Shown: positions 36,505 to 46,607, numbered from the stretch's first letter. The stretch is 64,000 nucleotides of DNA from Cellulophaga sp. F20128 (GCF_023015805.1 NZ_JALKBA010000002.1:310001-374000), one strand, 5' to 3'. The notes: generated by a model not told the origin, from the sequence alone. Program-made: numbers and translations.

Positions 36505-37230
36505 ATGGAAAAAGAGAAACCAAGGTTGGCTCGTTTAACGGCTATTATAACGCAACTACAAGGAAAAAGAGTAATAACGGCCAGGGAGCTTGCAGAAAAG
36601 CATTTGGTTAGTGTTAGAACGGTGTATAGAGACATTCGTACTTTAGAACAATCGGGAATTCCAATTTTTACAGAAGAGGGTAAAGGGTATTCCATAATGG
36701 AGGGCTATATGTTGCCACCCGTAATGTTTACTGAAGAAGAAGCCAATGCCCTAATTACTGCGGAGCAAATTGTAAATAAAAACAAGGATACTTCGTTTAC
36801 AGAAAAATATTCTAGCGCAGTAGAAAAAATTAAAGCAGTATTAAGATACACTCAAAAAGACAAAGCCACTTTGTTAACAGAGCGTTTGCAAATCAGGACC
36901 AATCTAGAGAATGAAAAAACAAGCAACTACCTAATGCCATTGCAAACGGCAATAACCAATTATAAAGTAATCCGTATCAATTATACGTCCTTAGAACAAA
37001 AACAGACCCAAAGAGAAGTAGAACCTTTTGCATTAATTCACAATAAGGACAATTGGGTGATGATTGCTTATTGTAGGCTTCGGCAAGATTTCAGAGCTTT
37101 TAGGATAGATTGTATACAACATCTGCTTGTAGACGAAGCCACTTTTGAGCCACATAAAATTACACTTCAAGATTATTTTGAGTTGGCGAGAAAAAAATGG
37201 GAAAGCACCCCTGACATAGGGTTGTCCTAA
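36505..37230 (+). CDS. YafY-type HTH and WYL-domain transcriptional regulator
   Basis: The 241-residue cytosolic regulator has an N-terminal HTH_11 domain (ITARELAEKHLVSVRTVYRDI) and a WYL ligand-binding domain (KVIRINYTSL, EPFALIHNKDNWVMIAYCR, FRIDCI). It lies between a sulfurtransferase and a GyrI-like protein in one direction, so it may control that small group or itself. Confidence 0.9.
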   Translation: MEKEKPRLARLTAIITQLQGKRVITARELAEKHLVSVRTVYRDIRTLEQSGIPIFTEEGKGYSIMEGYMLPPVMFTEEEANALITAEQIVNKNKDTSFTEKYSSAVEKIKAVLRYTQKDKATLLTERLQIRTNLENEKTSNYLMPLQTAITNYKVIRINYTSLEQKQTQREVEPFALIHNKDNWVMIAYCRLRQDFRAFRIDCIQHLLVDEATFEPHKITLQDYFELARKKWESTPDIGLS

Positions 37231-37271
37231 GTCGTGTTTACATTTGTGAATAATCACTAAAAAAAACTACA

Positions 37272-37742
37272 ATGAAAAATGTAAACATTGAATCTTTTCA
37301 AGTAATTGGAATTAAAGTACGTACAACTAACGAAAATGGACAAGCAGGCAAGGATATCGTTGCACTGTGGAACACATTTATGTCGGAAGGTGTTTTGAAT
37401 AAGATTCCTGCTAAGCTTAGTACGGCCATTTATTCGATCTATACCAATTATGAAAGCGATTATACAAAGCCCTATGATACGCTATTAGGTTGTAAAGTGT
37501 CTTCCTTAGATAATATTCCTGAAGGAATGGTGGGGCAGTCGTTTGCTAGCGGTGCCTATGCCAACTTTACGGCTCAAGGAGACTTATCAAAAGGAATCGT
37601 TTATGCCAAGTGGGTAGAAATATGGAAGACAGATTTAGATCGGTTGTATATAGCAGATTTTGAAATTTATGACGAAAAAACACAGAACCCCCTAGATGCT
37701 GCAGTTTCTATTTATGTAGGTGTTAAAAACGAATACTTGTAA
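37272..37742 (+). CDS. GyrI-like effector-binding domain protein
   Basis: The 156-residue protein has a stand-alone AraC effector-binding/GyrI-like fold (FQVIGIKVRTTNENG, ALWNTFMSEG, IYSIYTNYESDY, YAKWVEIWKTDLDR). Such proteins bind small hydrophobic molecules. It follows the WYL regulator by 41 bases and may be part of the same unit. No DNA-binding part is present. Confidence 0.88.
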   Translation: MKNVNIESFQVIGIKVRTTNENGQAGKDIVALWNTFMSEGVLNKIPAKLSTAIYSIYTNYESDYTKPYDTLLGCKVSSLDNIPEGMVGQSFASGAYANFTAQGDLSKGIVYAKWVEIWKTDLDRLYIADFEIYDEKTQNPLDAAVSIYVGVKNEYL

Positions 37743-37876
37743 ATAATAGAATTTTACCAGATCCAGGTCTCTTGGTTGGCTTATCCTATAAAACCGAATG
37801 TTTATAGAAAATATAGGCAGAATAAACTTTCATTTTCTATATTTAGTGGAAATAGTGAACCAATTCAACTTTTTCT

Positions 37877-38734
37877 ATGCGTAAAATAGCATTTTTTAGC
37901 TGTGCCTTCTTTTTGACTTACGTTATCACAAATGCACAAACGGGCAAGGTTTATGATAACTTAACCCTGAATAGTAAGATTTTAAAAGGAGAACGGAATT
38001 TTTCTATTTATTTACCGCCAGATTATGAAACTTCCATGCGAGATTATCCAGTTTTGTATTTATTACACGGAGCAGGAGATAATCATACAGGATGGGTGCA
38101 ATTTGGTGAAGTTTTATACATAACAGATAAGGCTATTAAAGAAGGTAAAGCTACTCCAATGATTATAGTAATGCCCGATGCTGATACGGGTCAGCGTGGC
38201 TATTTTAATAGAGTTGATTGGCGGTATGAAGACTTCTTTTTTGAGGAGTTTATGCCTTATGTAGAAAAGACATATCGCATTAAAAGCGAAAAGAGATATA
38301 GGGCAGTTTCTGGATTGTCTATGGGAGGTGGTGGTGCCTTTATGTATGCACTGCATAAACCAGAGTTGTTTTCATCAGCATGTCCTTTAAGCGCGTCTGT
38401 TGGTATGTTACCCCAAGACACCCTACGACTTAATGACTTTGCTAGAGACAAAGAAAAGTCAGTTGAAGAAATACGAACCTATTTAAATCACCATTCGGCC
38501 ATTTCTTTGTTGGATAGTGTCCCAATAGATAAAATAAAATCGGTGCGTTGGTATATCGATTGTGGCGATGACGATTTTTTATATGAAGGCAACAGTTTGG
38601 TGCATATTGCGATGAAGAAAAAAAGGATAGCACATGAATATAGGGTTCGTGATGGTGGACATACATGGACCTATTGGAGAGCGTCATTGCCTAAGGTGTT
38701 GCAGTTTGTCTCCGATGCTTTTCATCAGTATTGA
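37877..38734 (+). CDS. Secreted esterase, carbohydrate-esterase 1/esterase D type
   Basis: An alpha/beta hydrolase of 285 residues with a signal peptide (MRKIAFFSCAFFLTYVITNA). It has the LLHGAGDNHTGW oxyanion segment, nucleophile Ser in VSGLSMGGGGA and a C-terminal DGGHTWTYWR His. Proteins of this family cleave acetyl, feruloyl or similar esters, often from polysaccharides. The substrate is not evident. Confidence 0.88.
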   Translation: MRKIAFFSCAFFLTYVITNAQTGKVYDNLTLNSKILKGERNFSIYLPPDYETSMRDYPVLYLLHGAGDNHTGWVQFGEVLYITDKAIKEGKATPMIIVMPDADTGQRGYFNRVDWRYEDFFFEEFMPYVEKTYRIKSEKRYRAVSGLSMGGGGAFMYALHKPELFSSACPLSASVGMLPQDTLRLNDFARDKEKSVEEIRTYLNHHSAISLLDSVPIDKIKSVRWYIDCGDDDFLYEGNSLVHIAMKKKRIAHEYRVRDGGHTWTYWRASLPKVLQFVSDAFHQY

Positions 38735-38866
38735 GGAAGAAGTCAAAAGTCTAATATCTACAGTCCTGTACCTGACTTATGATTCTTTTTTGATATAATT
38801 AATTGTAGATGTATTTTTTGTTTAATTCTTGCTGTGGTTCCAGATTTTGTTTGTTCACCCAACACC

Positions 38867-39295
38867 CTATTTTGCAAATAACTGTCCGATGTCCTTAAAA
38901 GCTTTAAATTCTAAGGCATTACCTGCTGGGTCAAGAAAGAACATAGTTGCTTGTTCGCCAGCTTCACCCTTAAAACGCACATAGGGTTCTATTTCAAAGG
39001 CGACTCCTTTGTCTTTTAGTTCTTGTGAAAAAGTTTCAAACGTTTCCCAGTCTAAAACTACTCCGTAATGGGGTACTGGGACATTTTTGCCGTCTACTGC
39101 ATTGGTATGTAAATCTTCAGTTGTTGCTTTAGGTTTGTAGTGGATTACGAGTTGGTGTCCAAATAGATTGAAATCAACCCAATGGTCACTACTTCTGCCT
39201 TCAGGGCAATCTAAAATATCGCGGTAAAAAGTGCGACATTCATCTAAATTATGAACCGGAATTGCAATGTGAAAAGGTGCTATGGGGTATTTCAT
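38867..39295 (-). CDS. VOC-family (glyoxalase/bleomycin resistance-like) protein
   Basis: The 142-residue protein has paired beta-alpha-beta-beta-beta modules ([20 protein letters not shown] and [18 protein letters not shown]). Metal-binding positions His, His and Glu are plausible, the last in [14 protein letters not shown]. Its ATG directly abuts the stop of the upstream hydrolase gene, so they are one transcript. The reaction is unknown. Confidence 0.85.
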   Translation of the reverse strand: MKYPIAPFHIAIPVHNLDECRTFYRDILDCPEGRSSDHWVDFNLFGHQLVIHYKPKATTEDLHTNAVDGKNVPVPHYGVVLDWETFETFSQELKDKGVAFEIEPYVRFKGEAGEQATMFFLDPAGNALEFKAFKDIGQLFAK

Positions 39296-40138
39296 TTAAT
39301 TTTCTTTTAAAAATTTAACAATGGCTCTACTAACTTCCTCCTGGTGTAGCGAATGTCCAAAACCTTCTGTTTTTATCAAGCTACTATTTGCCCAATTTTT
39401 ATGTACAAGTTCAGAATCTGAACAAGGTGCAATTTCATCAAATTTATCGTGAATTAATAAGCCCTTTTTAATATTGGTTTTTACATAGTCAGAAATTGAA
39501 AAGGCCTCAGCTTCAAAACCAAATGTGTTTTTAATATAGGCTTTTAGAGCTTCTAAAACAATATTGTTGAAATGTAATAATTTTTGGTAATCAAGTAAAA
39601 TAGTGCGAAATTCAGATGGAGCTCCAAGAATAACCAATTTATCTACAGCTTCATTGCTGTTTAAATAATTGTTGTAAAGCGTGGTCATACCGCCATAACT
39701 ATGTCCGATAATATGTTTTGGATTGTATTTTTGAACAAGTGTTTGCATCACCTTGGCATACAGAGGTATATTTAATATGGTACCTGAAGAATGGCCATGT
39801 GCTGGAGCATCAAATGCTATAATATTGTATTTTTCTTCTTGTAAAAAACCAATTAGGTTTTTCCAGCGAAAAGCGTTGCTCTCCCAACCGTGTACTACTA
39901 ATATAGTTTCTTTCTCCCCGGGCCATTCGTATACCTGTAAATGAATATTGTTGCTTTCAACAACTTCTTTTTTAGCACTTTCTAAATAGGCTTTTTGTTG
40001 TGGTAAAACCATTCCTCTTCGCGGTGTGCAAAAAAGGTCAAAAGCTTTTTTTGCAGCTCCTTTTTTAGAGAAGATTGCTACTAGATTAAAATAGGCGCCG
40101 TAGAGTAGGGGAATGTATTTGTTAAGTAGTTTCTTCAT
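39296..40138 (-). CDS. Alpha/beta hydrolase
   Basis: The 280-residue protein has HG in VVHGWESNAFRW, nucleophile Ser in IIGHSYGGMTTL, acid Asp in LLIHDKFDEIAP and catalytic His in GFGHSLH. It lacks a clear signal peptide but has a hydrophobic N terminus. It is followed without a gap by the VOC-family gene. The substrate is unknown. Confidence 0.88.
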   Translation of the reverse strand: MKKLLNKYIPLLYGAYFNLVAIFSKKGAAKKAFDLFCTPRRGMVLPQQKAYLESAKKEVVESNNIHLQVYEWPGEKETILVVHGWESNAFRWKNLIGFLQEEKYNIIAFDAPAHGHSSGTILNIPLYAKVMQTLVQKYNPKHIIGHSYGGMTTLYNNYLNSNEAVDKLVILGAPSEFRTILLDYQKLLHFNNIVLEALKAYIKNTFGFEAEAFSISDYVKTNIKKGLLIHDKFDEIAPCSDSELVHKNWANSSLIKTEGFGHSLHQEEVSRAIVKFLKEN

Positions 40139-40192
40139 GGATTCTAAGGTCTGTAGGCTTTTTGGGGTTTATTTTATTGTAGAATAGGTCGA

Positions 40193-40738
40193 TTAATCCC
40201 AATCAATCATCATATACTTAATCTTAGCCGCATCTGGTATTTGAATAGCTTCTATTTTTGCAGTAATATCATAGCGCAAATTGGCAGGTAATTCTTTTTT
40301 ATCTATTGTAAAATAAATACCACTATCTTTAATAAAAAGAACAACATTGTTCATCGAAGTAATCACTTTACCAATAGTGTAATTGTCTTTTATGTCTTTA
40401 AAAGTACTGCCTAAACCAATGCCACTCGCTGTTGTGTATCTAGGGTCTAATACCTGTATGTTGTTTATAAGAGTGTCCTTGCTAATACTAACGGAAAACA
40501 AAGGTTTCCCTCCTTTTTCATAAATATATTGTTTTTGTTGCCTGGCATTAAATTGTAAATCGTTTCCCGTTACCAGTGAATCATTTGCAAAAATTGTTTT
40601 TAAATCATTGGCAGTGTGCTCTTTTGTTAACTTGCCAAAACTAGTGGTGGTGATTAAGAAATCTGAACTAGGTGCTGTGTTGCATTGAATGGTAACTTGG
40701 GTAATGGCAACTAGTGCCAGAATTGTAATTTTTTTCAT
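40193..40738 (-). CDS. Small lipoprotein of unknown function
   Basis: The 181-residue protein has a lipoprotein-like signal (MKKITILALVAITQVTIQC) with Cys at 19. The rest looks like a small beta-rich domain with a YTTASGIGLGSTFKDIKDNY segment reminiscent of DUF1131-type lipoproteins, but I am not certain of the family. It is probably periplasmic or outer-membrane-attached. Confidence 0.65.
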   Translation of the reverse strand: MKKITILALVAITQVTIQCNTAPSSDFLITTTSFGKLTKEHTANDLKTIFANDSLVTGNDLQFNARQQKQYIYEKGGKPLFSVSISKDTLINNIQVLDPRYTTASGIGLGSTFKDIKDNYTIGKVITSMNNVVLFIKDSGIYFTIDKKELPANLRYDITAKIEAIQIPDAAKIKYMMIDWD

Positions 40739-40774
40739 GTAGGATTTTAATTATTCTTTAGATTTATAATTTGT

Positions 40775-42283
40775 TTAGCGCAGTACTTTTTTAAGTACAC
40801 CCAACATGCCTCTAATAAAAGTGGCGCTGGTTAATACCTTTATAACGGGGTTTTGTCGGGTACTTTTGCTAGAACTTCTTGCTCTTCTTGTTGTGGATTT
40901 CTCTTTCTCTTTTTCCGCTACGGCTTCTGCTTTTTCAATTTTTTCATTTAGCATTTCATAGGCACTTTCCCTGTCTATTACGTCGTTGTATTTTTTAACC
41001 AAGGCAGAAGAGTCTATCACTTCTTTTAATTCACGCGGTGTTAATACATCCATCCGGCTCATTGGAGCTCGTAACATTGTTGCTGCCAGTGGTGTTGGTC
41101 TGCCTTTTTCATCCAGTGCAGAGATTAAAGCTTCTCCAATACCCAAAGAAGTTAGTACAACTTCCGTGTCGTAATAGGCACTGTCTGGGTAATTCTGAGC
41201 GGCCAATTTAATGGCTTTTCGGTCTTTTGCTGTAAAGGCACGTAAGGCGTGTTGCACTTTTAAACCTAACTGTGCCAACACATCTTCTGGCACATCTGTT
41301 GGGTTTTGAGTGACAAAATAAACACCAATCCCCTTAGAACGTATCAGTTTTACAATGCTTTCAATCTGATTTAATAGGGCCTTTGATGCTTCATCAAATA
41401 TTAGATGTGCCTCATCAATAAAAAGAACCAACTCTGGTTTATCACTATCACCTTGTTCTGGAAATGTATCATAAATTTCAGCTAAAAGACTCAACATAAA
41501 GGTAGAAAACAGTTTGGGCCTGTCTTGTATGTCTGTTAGTCTTAAGATATTAATATATCCTCTTCCATTACTATCTATTCTGGTTAAATCATCTACCTCA
41601 AACGATTTTTCACCAAAGAACAAATCGGCTCCTTGCTGTTCCAATTCAATTATTTTTCGAAGAATAGTGCCTGTCGATGCCGATGAAATTCGCCCGTAAC
41701 TTTCTTTAAATTCTTGTTTTCCTTCTTCGGTAGCGTAATTCAATACCTTTTTAAAATCTTTCAAGTCTAGAAGCGGTAATTTATTATCGTCACAATATTT
41801 AAAAATAACAGCAACAATACCTTCTTGGGTTACGGTTAAATCTAAAATTCGAGATAATAATACAGGGCCAAACTCTGAAACTGTAGCTCGTAGTTTTACC
41901 CCGTCTTGTTCCGACAAGGATAAAATTTCAACAGGAAAGCTTTTGCCTTCAAAAGGCAAACCAATTTTAGCGTGACGTTCGTCTATTTTTGCATGACCAG
42001 AGCTGGGTTGTGCAAGGCCACTTAAATCGCCCTTTAAATCCATTAACAATACAGGAATACCTTTGTCTGATAAACTTTCTGCCAGAACTTGTAGTGTTTT
42101 TGTTTTACCCGTTCCCGTGGCACCGGCAATTAAGCCGTGACGGTTTAAGGTTTTTAAGGGTATTTTAACAAAAGCGTTGGTAACAGTTTCTCCATTAACC
42201 ATTCCTGCACCCATAGTGATAAAATCTCCTTTTGTGGTGTATCCTTTTTCTATGTCAGCTAAGAATTTTTCCTTGATATTCAT
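40775..42283 (-). CDS. HerA-like ATPase, YjgR/DUF853 family
   Basis: The 502-residue protein has a P-loop GATGTGKTKTLQ near residue 37, Walker B in LVLFIDEAHLIF and sensor-like GIGVYFVTQNPTDVP, the pattern of the HerA-helicase-like YjgR family. The C-terminal coil is basic and Ser/Arg-rich. The cellular role of this family is not settled. It is cytosolic. Confidence 0.88.
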   Translation of the reverse strand: MNIKEKFLADIEKGYTTKGDFITMGAGMVNGETVTNAFVKIPLKTLNRHGLIAGATGTGKTKTLQVLAESLSDKGIPVLLMDLKGDLSGLAQPSSGHAKIDERHAKIGLPFEGKSFPVEILSLSEQDGVKLRATVSEFGPVLLSRILDLTVTQEGIVAVIFKYCDDNKLPLLDLKDFKKVLNYATEEGKQEFKESYGRISSASTGTILRKIIELEQQGADLFFGEKSFEVDDLTRIDSNGRGYINILRLTDIQDRPKLFSTFMLSLLAEIYDTFPEQGDSDKPELVLFIDEAHLIFDEASKALLNQIESIVKLIRSKGIGVYFVTQNPTDVPEDVLAQLGLKVQHALRAFTAKDRKAIKLAAQNYPDSAYYDTEVVLTSLGIGEALISALDEKGRPTPLAATMLRAPMSRMDVLTPRELKEVIDSSALVKKYNDVIDRESAYEMLNEKIEKAEAVAEKEKEKSTTRRARSSSKSTRQNPVIKVLTSATFIRGMLGVLKKVLR

Positions 42284-42443
42284 CTCTAAAAATTTTGATA
42301 AAAATAGTTTAAATTTAAGGAACGGGAAAAAGAACTTTTAATGTTAGATGTTGAAACATCAAGAATGTTGATGGATTTCTTTTTGAATGGTTTGCTATTT
42401 TATTTTGTCTTTTAGCTTGTACTGAATACTAAAAACAAAAATG

Positions 42444-42451
42444 TATCTTTG
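42444..42451 (+). promoter_or_regulatory. -7 box overlapping the 5' edge of queE
   Basis: TATCTTTG is an exact TAnnTTTG match and lies 4 bases before the ATG at 42456. It overlaps the alternative ATG at 42441, which argues for the later start and a leaderless or near-leaderless mRNA. Confidence 0.5.
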
Positions 42452-42455
42452 CAGA

Positions 42456-43088
42456 ATGGTTAAAGATGAGGTGTTAGCATTAGTAAATAAAGGGGAAATG
42501 CTTCCGTTAATGGAAGAGTTTTACACCATTCAGGGGGAAGGTTTTCACAAAGGAACCGCTGCCTATTTTATACGTGTTGGTGGTTGCGATGTTGGTTGTC
42601 ATTGGTGCGATGTTAAAGAGAGTTGGAACGCAGAAACCCATCCACCTACTGGTATAGAGGCTATTGTGACGAACGCTGCTAAATATTCCAATACTATTGT
42701 GGTTACAGGTGGTGAACCGCTAACTTGGAATATGGAGCCATTAACACAGGCCTTAAAAGCGAAAAACCTACAAACACATATTGAAACTTCTGGTGCCTAT
42801 ACCTTAACAGGGATTTGGGATTGGATTTGTTTATCGCCTAAGAAAAACAAATTACCAGAAGGGATTATTTACGATAAGGCGCATGAGCTAAAAGTAATTG
42901 TTTTTAATAAGCACGATTTTGTATTTGCTGAAGAACAAGCGGCTAAAGTAAACAAGGATTGTATTTTGTATTTACAGCCAGAATGGAGTGTTAAAGAAAA
43001 AATGACTCCCTTAATAGTAGATTTTGTAATGAAGAATCCCAAATGGAAGGTTTCTTTACAAACCCATAAATATCTAAATATCCCATAG
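42456..43088 (+). CDS. queE: 7-carboxy-7-deazaguanine synthase
   Basis: Radical SAM enzyme of the queuosine/preQ0 pathway. The 210-residue protein has EEFYTIQGEGFHKGTAAYFIR and the cluster-binding CDVGCHWC (Cx3Cx2C), then VTGGEPL and the ETSGAY strand. The ATG at 42441 is rejected because a -7 promoter box covers it. No other queuosine gene is adjacent. Confidence 0.92.
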   Translation: MVKDEVLALVNKGEMLPLMEEFYTIQGEGFHKGTAAYFIRVGGCDVGCHWCDVKESWNAETHPPTGIEAIVTNAAKYSNTIVVTGGEPLTWNMEPLTQALKAKNLQTHIETSGAYTLTGIWDWICLSPKKNKLPEGIIYDKAHELKVIVFNKHDFVFAEEQAAKVNKDCILYLQPEWSVKEKMTPLIVDFVMKNPKWKVSLQTHKYLNIP

Positions 43089-43113
43089 AACTTTGGGGTA
43101 TATAAAATCGTAT

Positions 43114-43146
43114 TTTCCTTCTAATTGCACTACTTATAGAAGGAAA
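43114..43146 (+). terminator. Possible hairpin terminator after queE
   Basis: The 10-base stem TTTCCTTCTA / TAGAAGGAAA around a 13-base loop is followed by a mixed CTTTAGTTTT stretch, not a pure T-run. Confidence 0.5.
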
Positions 43147-43295
43147 CTTTAGTTTTCCCGCTATACAATGAATCAAGTAAACCTACTTCAGGTTTTGACT
43201 TAAAATTTATCACAAAACAGAAATTTGTTGTACAACTTTATGCGAGAAAATGCATATAGTTGCGCTTGGATTTTAATATATTGCTATTCTAAATA

Positions 43296-45659
43296 ATGCA
43301 ATACATGATACAAGCTAAAATAAAACTTCCCTTAATTTTTATCGCCTTACTTTTTTTAAATACAGTATGTATACAGGCACAAGATTCAACTAACATACAT
43401 ATAATTCCAAAGCCTTTAGAACTTATAGAAGGAAAAGGGCATTTTAACTTAAGTGCGGCCACGGTATTGTATTTTGAAAATTCTGTTGAGGCAACCGAAA
43501 CTTTGCAACAACGATATGTAGAAGAGCTACAATCAATAACAGGTTTTGCGCTAGAGACTTCAAAAACGAAGCAATTTTCTAATGTTATTAGTATAGCCCA
43601 ATCATCAAGGTTAGAAAAGGAAGCCTATGTTTTAGCGGTTGATGCTAAGTCCATAAAAATTAAAGCGGGTAGTGCGGCTGGGGCATTTTATGCATTACAA
43701 ACCCTAAAACAGTTGGTTGCTACAGATTTTTTAGAGAAGAAATCTGTTACTGACATAGTTTGCAGCATTCCGGCAGTTACTATAAAAGATAAACCAGAAT
43801 TTGGATGGCGAGGGTATATGTTAGACGTTTCTAGACATTTTTTTGGTCCCGACAAAATAAAAGAAGTGCTAGACCTTATGGCTACTTTAAAGTTAAATAG
43901 ATTTCATTGGCATTTAGCAGATGACCAAGGGTGGCGCGTAGAGATAAAGAAGTATCCAAGGCTTACTTCTGTAGGAGCTTGGCGTGTAAACTATGTAAAT
44001 TTTGATGAAAATGTAAACAATTGGTGGGGCCAACCTGTACAGGAAGAAAATGAAAAAGCAACCTATGGCGGGTTTTATACCCAAAAAGAGATTGCTGAAA
44101 TTATAGCCTATGCCAAAGCCCGTTATATTGAAGTTTTACCAGAAATAGATGTGCCTGGACATTCACAAGAAATTTTAGCAGCTTACCCCAATATTTCTTG
44201 TGATGATGGTGAGTATACGGTTGCTACTGGAGGAGTTTATAAAGACAATGCACTTTGTGCATCCAAAGAAGAAACCTATGCTTTTTTAGAAGATGTGCTC
44301 GGTGAAGTTATGGATTTATTTCCTTTTGAGTATATCCATATCGGAGGAGATGAATGCAATAAAGAGGGGTGGAAAAACCATGAGCTATGTCAAAGCCTTA
44401 TCAAAGAGAAAGGCTTAAAGGATGAGCATGGTCTTCAAAGTCATTTTATTGGAAGAGTTGAAAAAATGATTAATGCCAAAGGAAAGAACATGATAGGCTG
44501 GGATGAGATTTTAGAAGGAGGATTGGCTCCAAATGCAACCGTTATGTCATGGCGCGGTGAAAAAGGAGGTATTAAGGCAGCAAAAGCAAAGCATGATGTA
44601 ATTATGACGCCTAGTTTTGCTAATTATTTAGATTTAAAACAAGGGCAATCAGACAATGAGCCTAATCTCGGTTACTCGGAAGCCTTATTATCTACTAGTT
44701 ATAATTATTCCATTGTTCCCAAAGAGCTAAGCAAGCAGGAAGCGAAATATATTTTAGGTACCCAAGGTAATCTATGGACCGAATCCATATCAGATTGGGG
44801 GAAGCTAACTTATATGACTTTTCCGCGATTGTTTGCCGTAGCAGAGAACGCATGGACGCCTGAAGAAAATCAAAATTTTGGAGATTTTATCAATAGATTA
44901 GAGCCTCAATTGAAACGCCTAAAATCGCAAAACATACGGTATGCCAATAGCGTGTTTAACCCTTGGATACATCAAAAAGGAAATGGGGAAACAATGGAGA
45001 TTTCATTGAGTTCTGAATTGCCTAATCCAGATATAAGGTATACTCTAGATGGATCTAATCCTACAAGTACTAGTAAAAAGTACCAAGTGCCGTTTACTAT
45101 TGATAAAACAACGACCATAAAATCTGGTATTTTTAAAGGTGACAAATTGCGAGGAAATATAACGGATGTTACGTATCCTATACATAAAGCTGCTGGGGCA
45201 AAAGTAATTTACCATAGCAAGTATCTTACACAATATAAAGCAGCCGAAGCATTTGCTTTAACGGATTTAAATTATGGGCAATTATTGGCGAATGGTGATC
45301 AGAATTGGCAAGGATTTAATGAGGATTTAGATGTAGAGTTGGTTCTGGAGAAACCAATAGACATTAGCGCTGTTCATATACAATCCCTTAAAAAATCGAT
45401 TAATGGGATTTACCCTCCAAGACATATTGAAGTTTATGGATCGGTAGATGGGGTAACCTATAAAAAAATTGGAGATTCTGGTTTTATTAAATCAAGTTTA
45501 ATTCAAGGGCGAAATAAAGTAAAGACAGAAATTGTTTGTAAAGGGAAGGATATTCAATCGTTGAGAATTAAAGCGTATGCGGTACGTCCTATTCCAAATG
45601 GACATCACAAAGCAGGAGAAAAAAGCGTGCTCTTAATTGATGAAATTATGGTTTTTTAA
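43296..45659 (+). CDS. Beta-N-acetylhexosaminidase, GH20
   Basis: Exo-acting secreted enzyme that removes terminal GlcNAc/GalNAc from chitin oligomers or glycans. The 787-residue protein (or 784 from the ATG at 43305) has a signal peptide, a GH20b domain and the catalytic TIM barrel. The barrel carries HWHLADDQGWRVEIK and the catalytic Asp-Glu pair in YIHIGGDECNKEGW near residue 352. C-terminal chitobiase-like (DIRYTLDGSNPTSTS) and F5/8-type domains follow. It is a single-gene unit. Confidence 0.95.
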   Translation: MQYMIQAKIKLPLIFIALLFLNTVCIQAQDSTNIHIIPKPLELIEGKGHFNLSAATVLYFENSVEATETLQQRYVEELQSITGFALETSKTKQFSNVISIAQSSRLEKEAYVLAVDAKSIKIKAGSAAGAFYALQTLKQLVATDFLEKKSVTDIVCSIPAVTIKDKPEFGWRGYMLDVSRHFFGPDKIKEVLDLMATLKLNRFHWHLADDQGWRVEIKKYPRLTSVGAWRVNYVNFDENVNNWWGQPVQEENEKATYGGFYTQKEIAEIIAYAKARYIEVLPEIDVPGHSQEILAAYPNISCDDGEYTVATGGVYKDNALCASKEETYAFLEDVLGEVMDLFPFEYIHIGGDECNKEGWKNHELCQSLIKEKGLKDEHGLQSHFIGRVEKMINAKGKNMIGWDEILEGGLAPNATVMSWRGEKGGIKAAKAKHDVIMTPSFANYLDLKQGQSDNEPNLGYSEALLSTSYNYSIVPKELSKQEAKYILGTQGNLWTESISDWGKLTYMTFPRLFAVAENAWTPEENQNFGDFINRLEPQLKRLKSQNIRYANSVFNPWIHQKGNGETMEISLSSELPNPDIRYTLDGSNPTSTSKKYQVPFTIDKTTTIKSGIFKGDKLRGNITDVTYPIHKAAGAKVIYHSKYLTQYKAAEAFALTDLNYGQLLANGDQNWQGFNEDLDVELVLEKPIDISAVHIQSLKKSINGIYPPRHIEVYGSVDGVTYKKIGDSGFIKSSLIQGRNKVKTEIVCKGKDIQSLRIKAYAVRPIPNGHHKAGEKSVLLIDEIMVF

Positions 45660-45740
45660 AAGGTGCAAGGGGAGGCTTCTAATTCATAATGAAATTGGTC
45701 TCCCGTTTATGATACTTAGGTGATTCATTACTAAAAAGGT

Positions 45741-46541
45741 TTATCGCCCGCCATTGGCTTTTAAATCGGCAATACACTCAGCGTCTAAAGTAGGAGCTGA
45801 ATTTTTACTGGCAACTAACATTTTTTTCATACCGCCACCAAACTCTAATTCGGTACTCATTAAACAATTTAGGGTAGTACAATGGCTGTTGCCAACTTCA
45901 TTTCCCTCTTCATCTGTGGTTTGTTCCTCGTGGTTGTTTACCATTTCACTTCCTAAATTGACCAAGCCCATTAAGTGTCCCATTTCATGGTTAAGCGTTG
46001 CTTCTTCAACCGCCGCTTCAGTGATTAAAAAACTCTTGGCAGTTAATTTTTTTATGGTTGCTTCGTAAATGATCATGGATGTATTTCTGTAAACAGCTCC
46101 CAAGGTAACAGCATTGGTGTCTTCTTCATCATTTTCAGAAGGAGCATCTGCAAAATAAATGTAAATAGATAGTGTTTTGCCTTTGGTATATTGGGTGCGA
46201 TTTTCAGTTTCTAAACTGGCAATTTTTTTTAAACTTAAGGTAGTTTCATTCGGAGAACTAAGTTCTTTATAAACAACACTAATGTTATCTTTAAATGTAG
46301 TAGCTTTAATAAAGCTTATAAAATTTGCAATGCTTTCAGTACTTGGTTTGTAATTTTTGACATAGGCTATTTCAAAAGTTAAGGCATCGTAATTAACATT
46401 GGAAAGAATATCATTTGCAGAGTCTCCAGAAGCTTTTAAATTGGCAGCAGTATTGGTTTTTATAGAATCCTGATCACTAGAATCTTTGGAACAACCCATT
46501 ATCAATAGGAAAGCAAAACACAATACACTAAAATTTTTCAT
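45741..46541 (-). CDS. Lipoprotein zinc metalloprotease (metzincin-like)
   Basis: The 266-residue protein has an SPII signal (FAFLLIMGC, Cys at 17). The zinc motif HEMGHLMGLVN near residue 186 is of the extended HExxHxxG type, with a later CLM Met-turn candidate in NCLMSTE. It should be anchored in the outer or inner membrane facing outward. Its start is preceded by the shared GTAGGGT/TTGTT promoter, which suggests it belongs to the same ECF regulon as the repeat lipoprotein and fecR. Confidence 0.85.
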   Translation of the reverse strand: MKNFSVLCFAFLLIMGCSKDSSDQDSIKTNTAANLKASGDSANDILSNVNYDALTFEIAYVKNYKPSTESIANFISFIKATTFKDNISVVYKELSSPNETTLSLKKIASLETENRTQYTKGKTLSIYIYFADAPSENDEEDTNAVTLGAVYRNTSMIIYEATIKKLTAKSFLITEAAVEEATLNHEMGHLMGLVNLGSEMVNNHEEQTTDEEGNEVGNSHCTTLNCLMSTELEFGGGMKKMLVASKNSAPTLDAECIADLKANGGR

Positions 46542-46557
46542 AAACCTTTTTTATAAT

Positions 46558-46583
46558 AACAAGACGCTGGCAAAATACCCTAC
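46558..46583 (-). promoter_or_regulatory. Candidate ECF promoter of the metalloprotease gene
   Basis: On the minus strand AGGTAGGGTATTTT is a perfect 14-base match to the copy at 30235, followed by TTGTT at the same distance. TTGTT ends 16 bases before the ATG. A CGTC, a common ECF -10 core, lies immediately before TTGTT here only. Confidence 0.65.
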
Positions 46584-46607
46584 CTTTAAACGTGACAAAG
46601 TCTGGTT

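Noticed and set aside
45754-46068. Open frame of 104 codons opposite the metalloprotease gene
   Set aside because: The minus-strand protein has a lipobox and an intact zinc motif; the plus-strand frame is its shadow.
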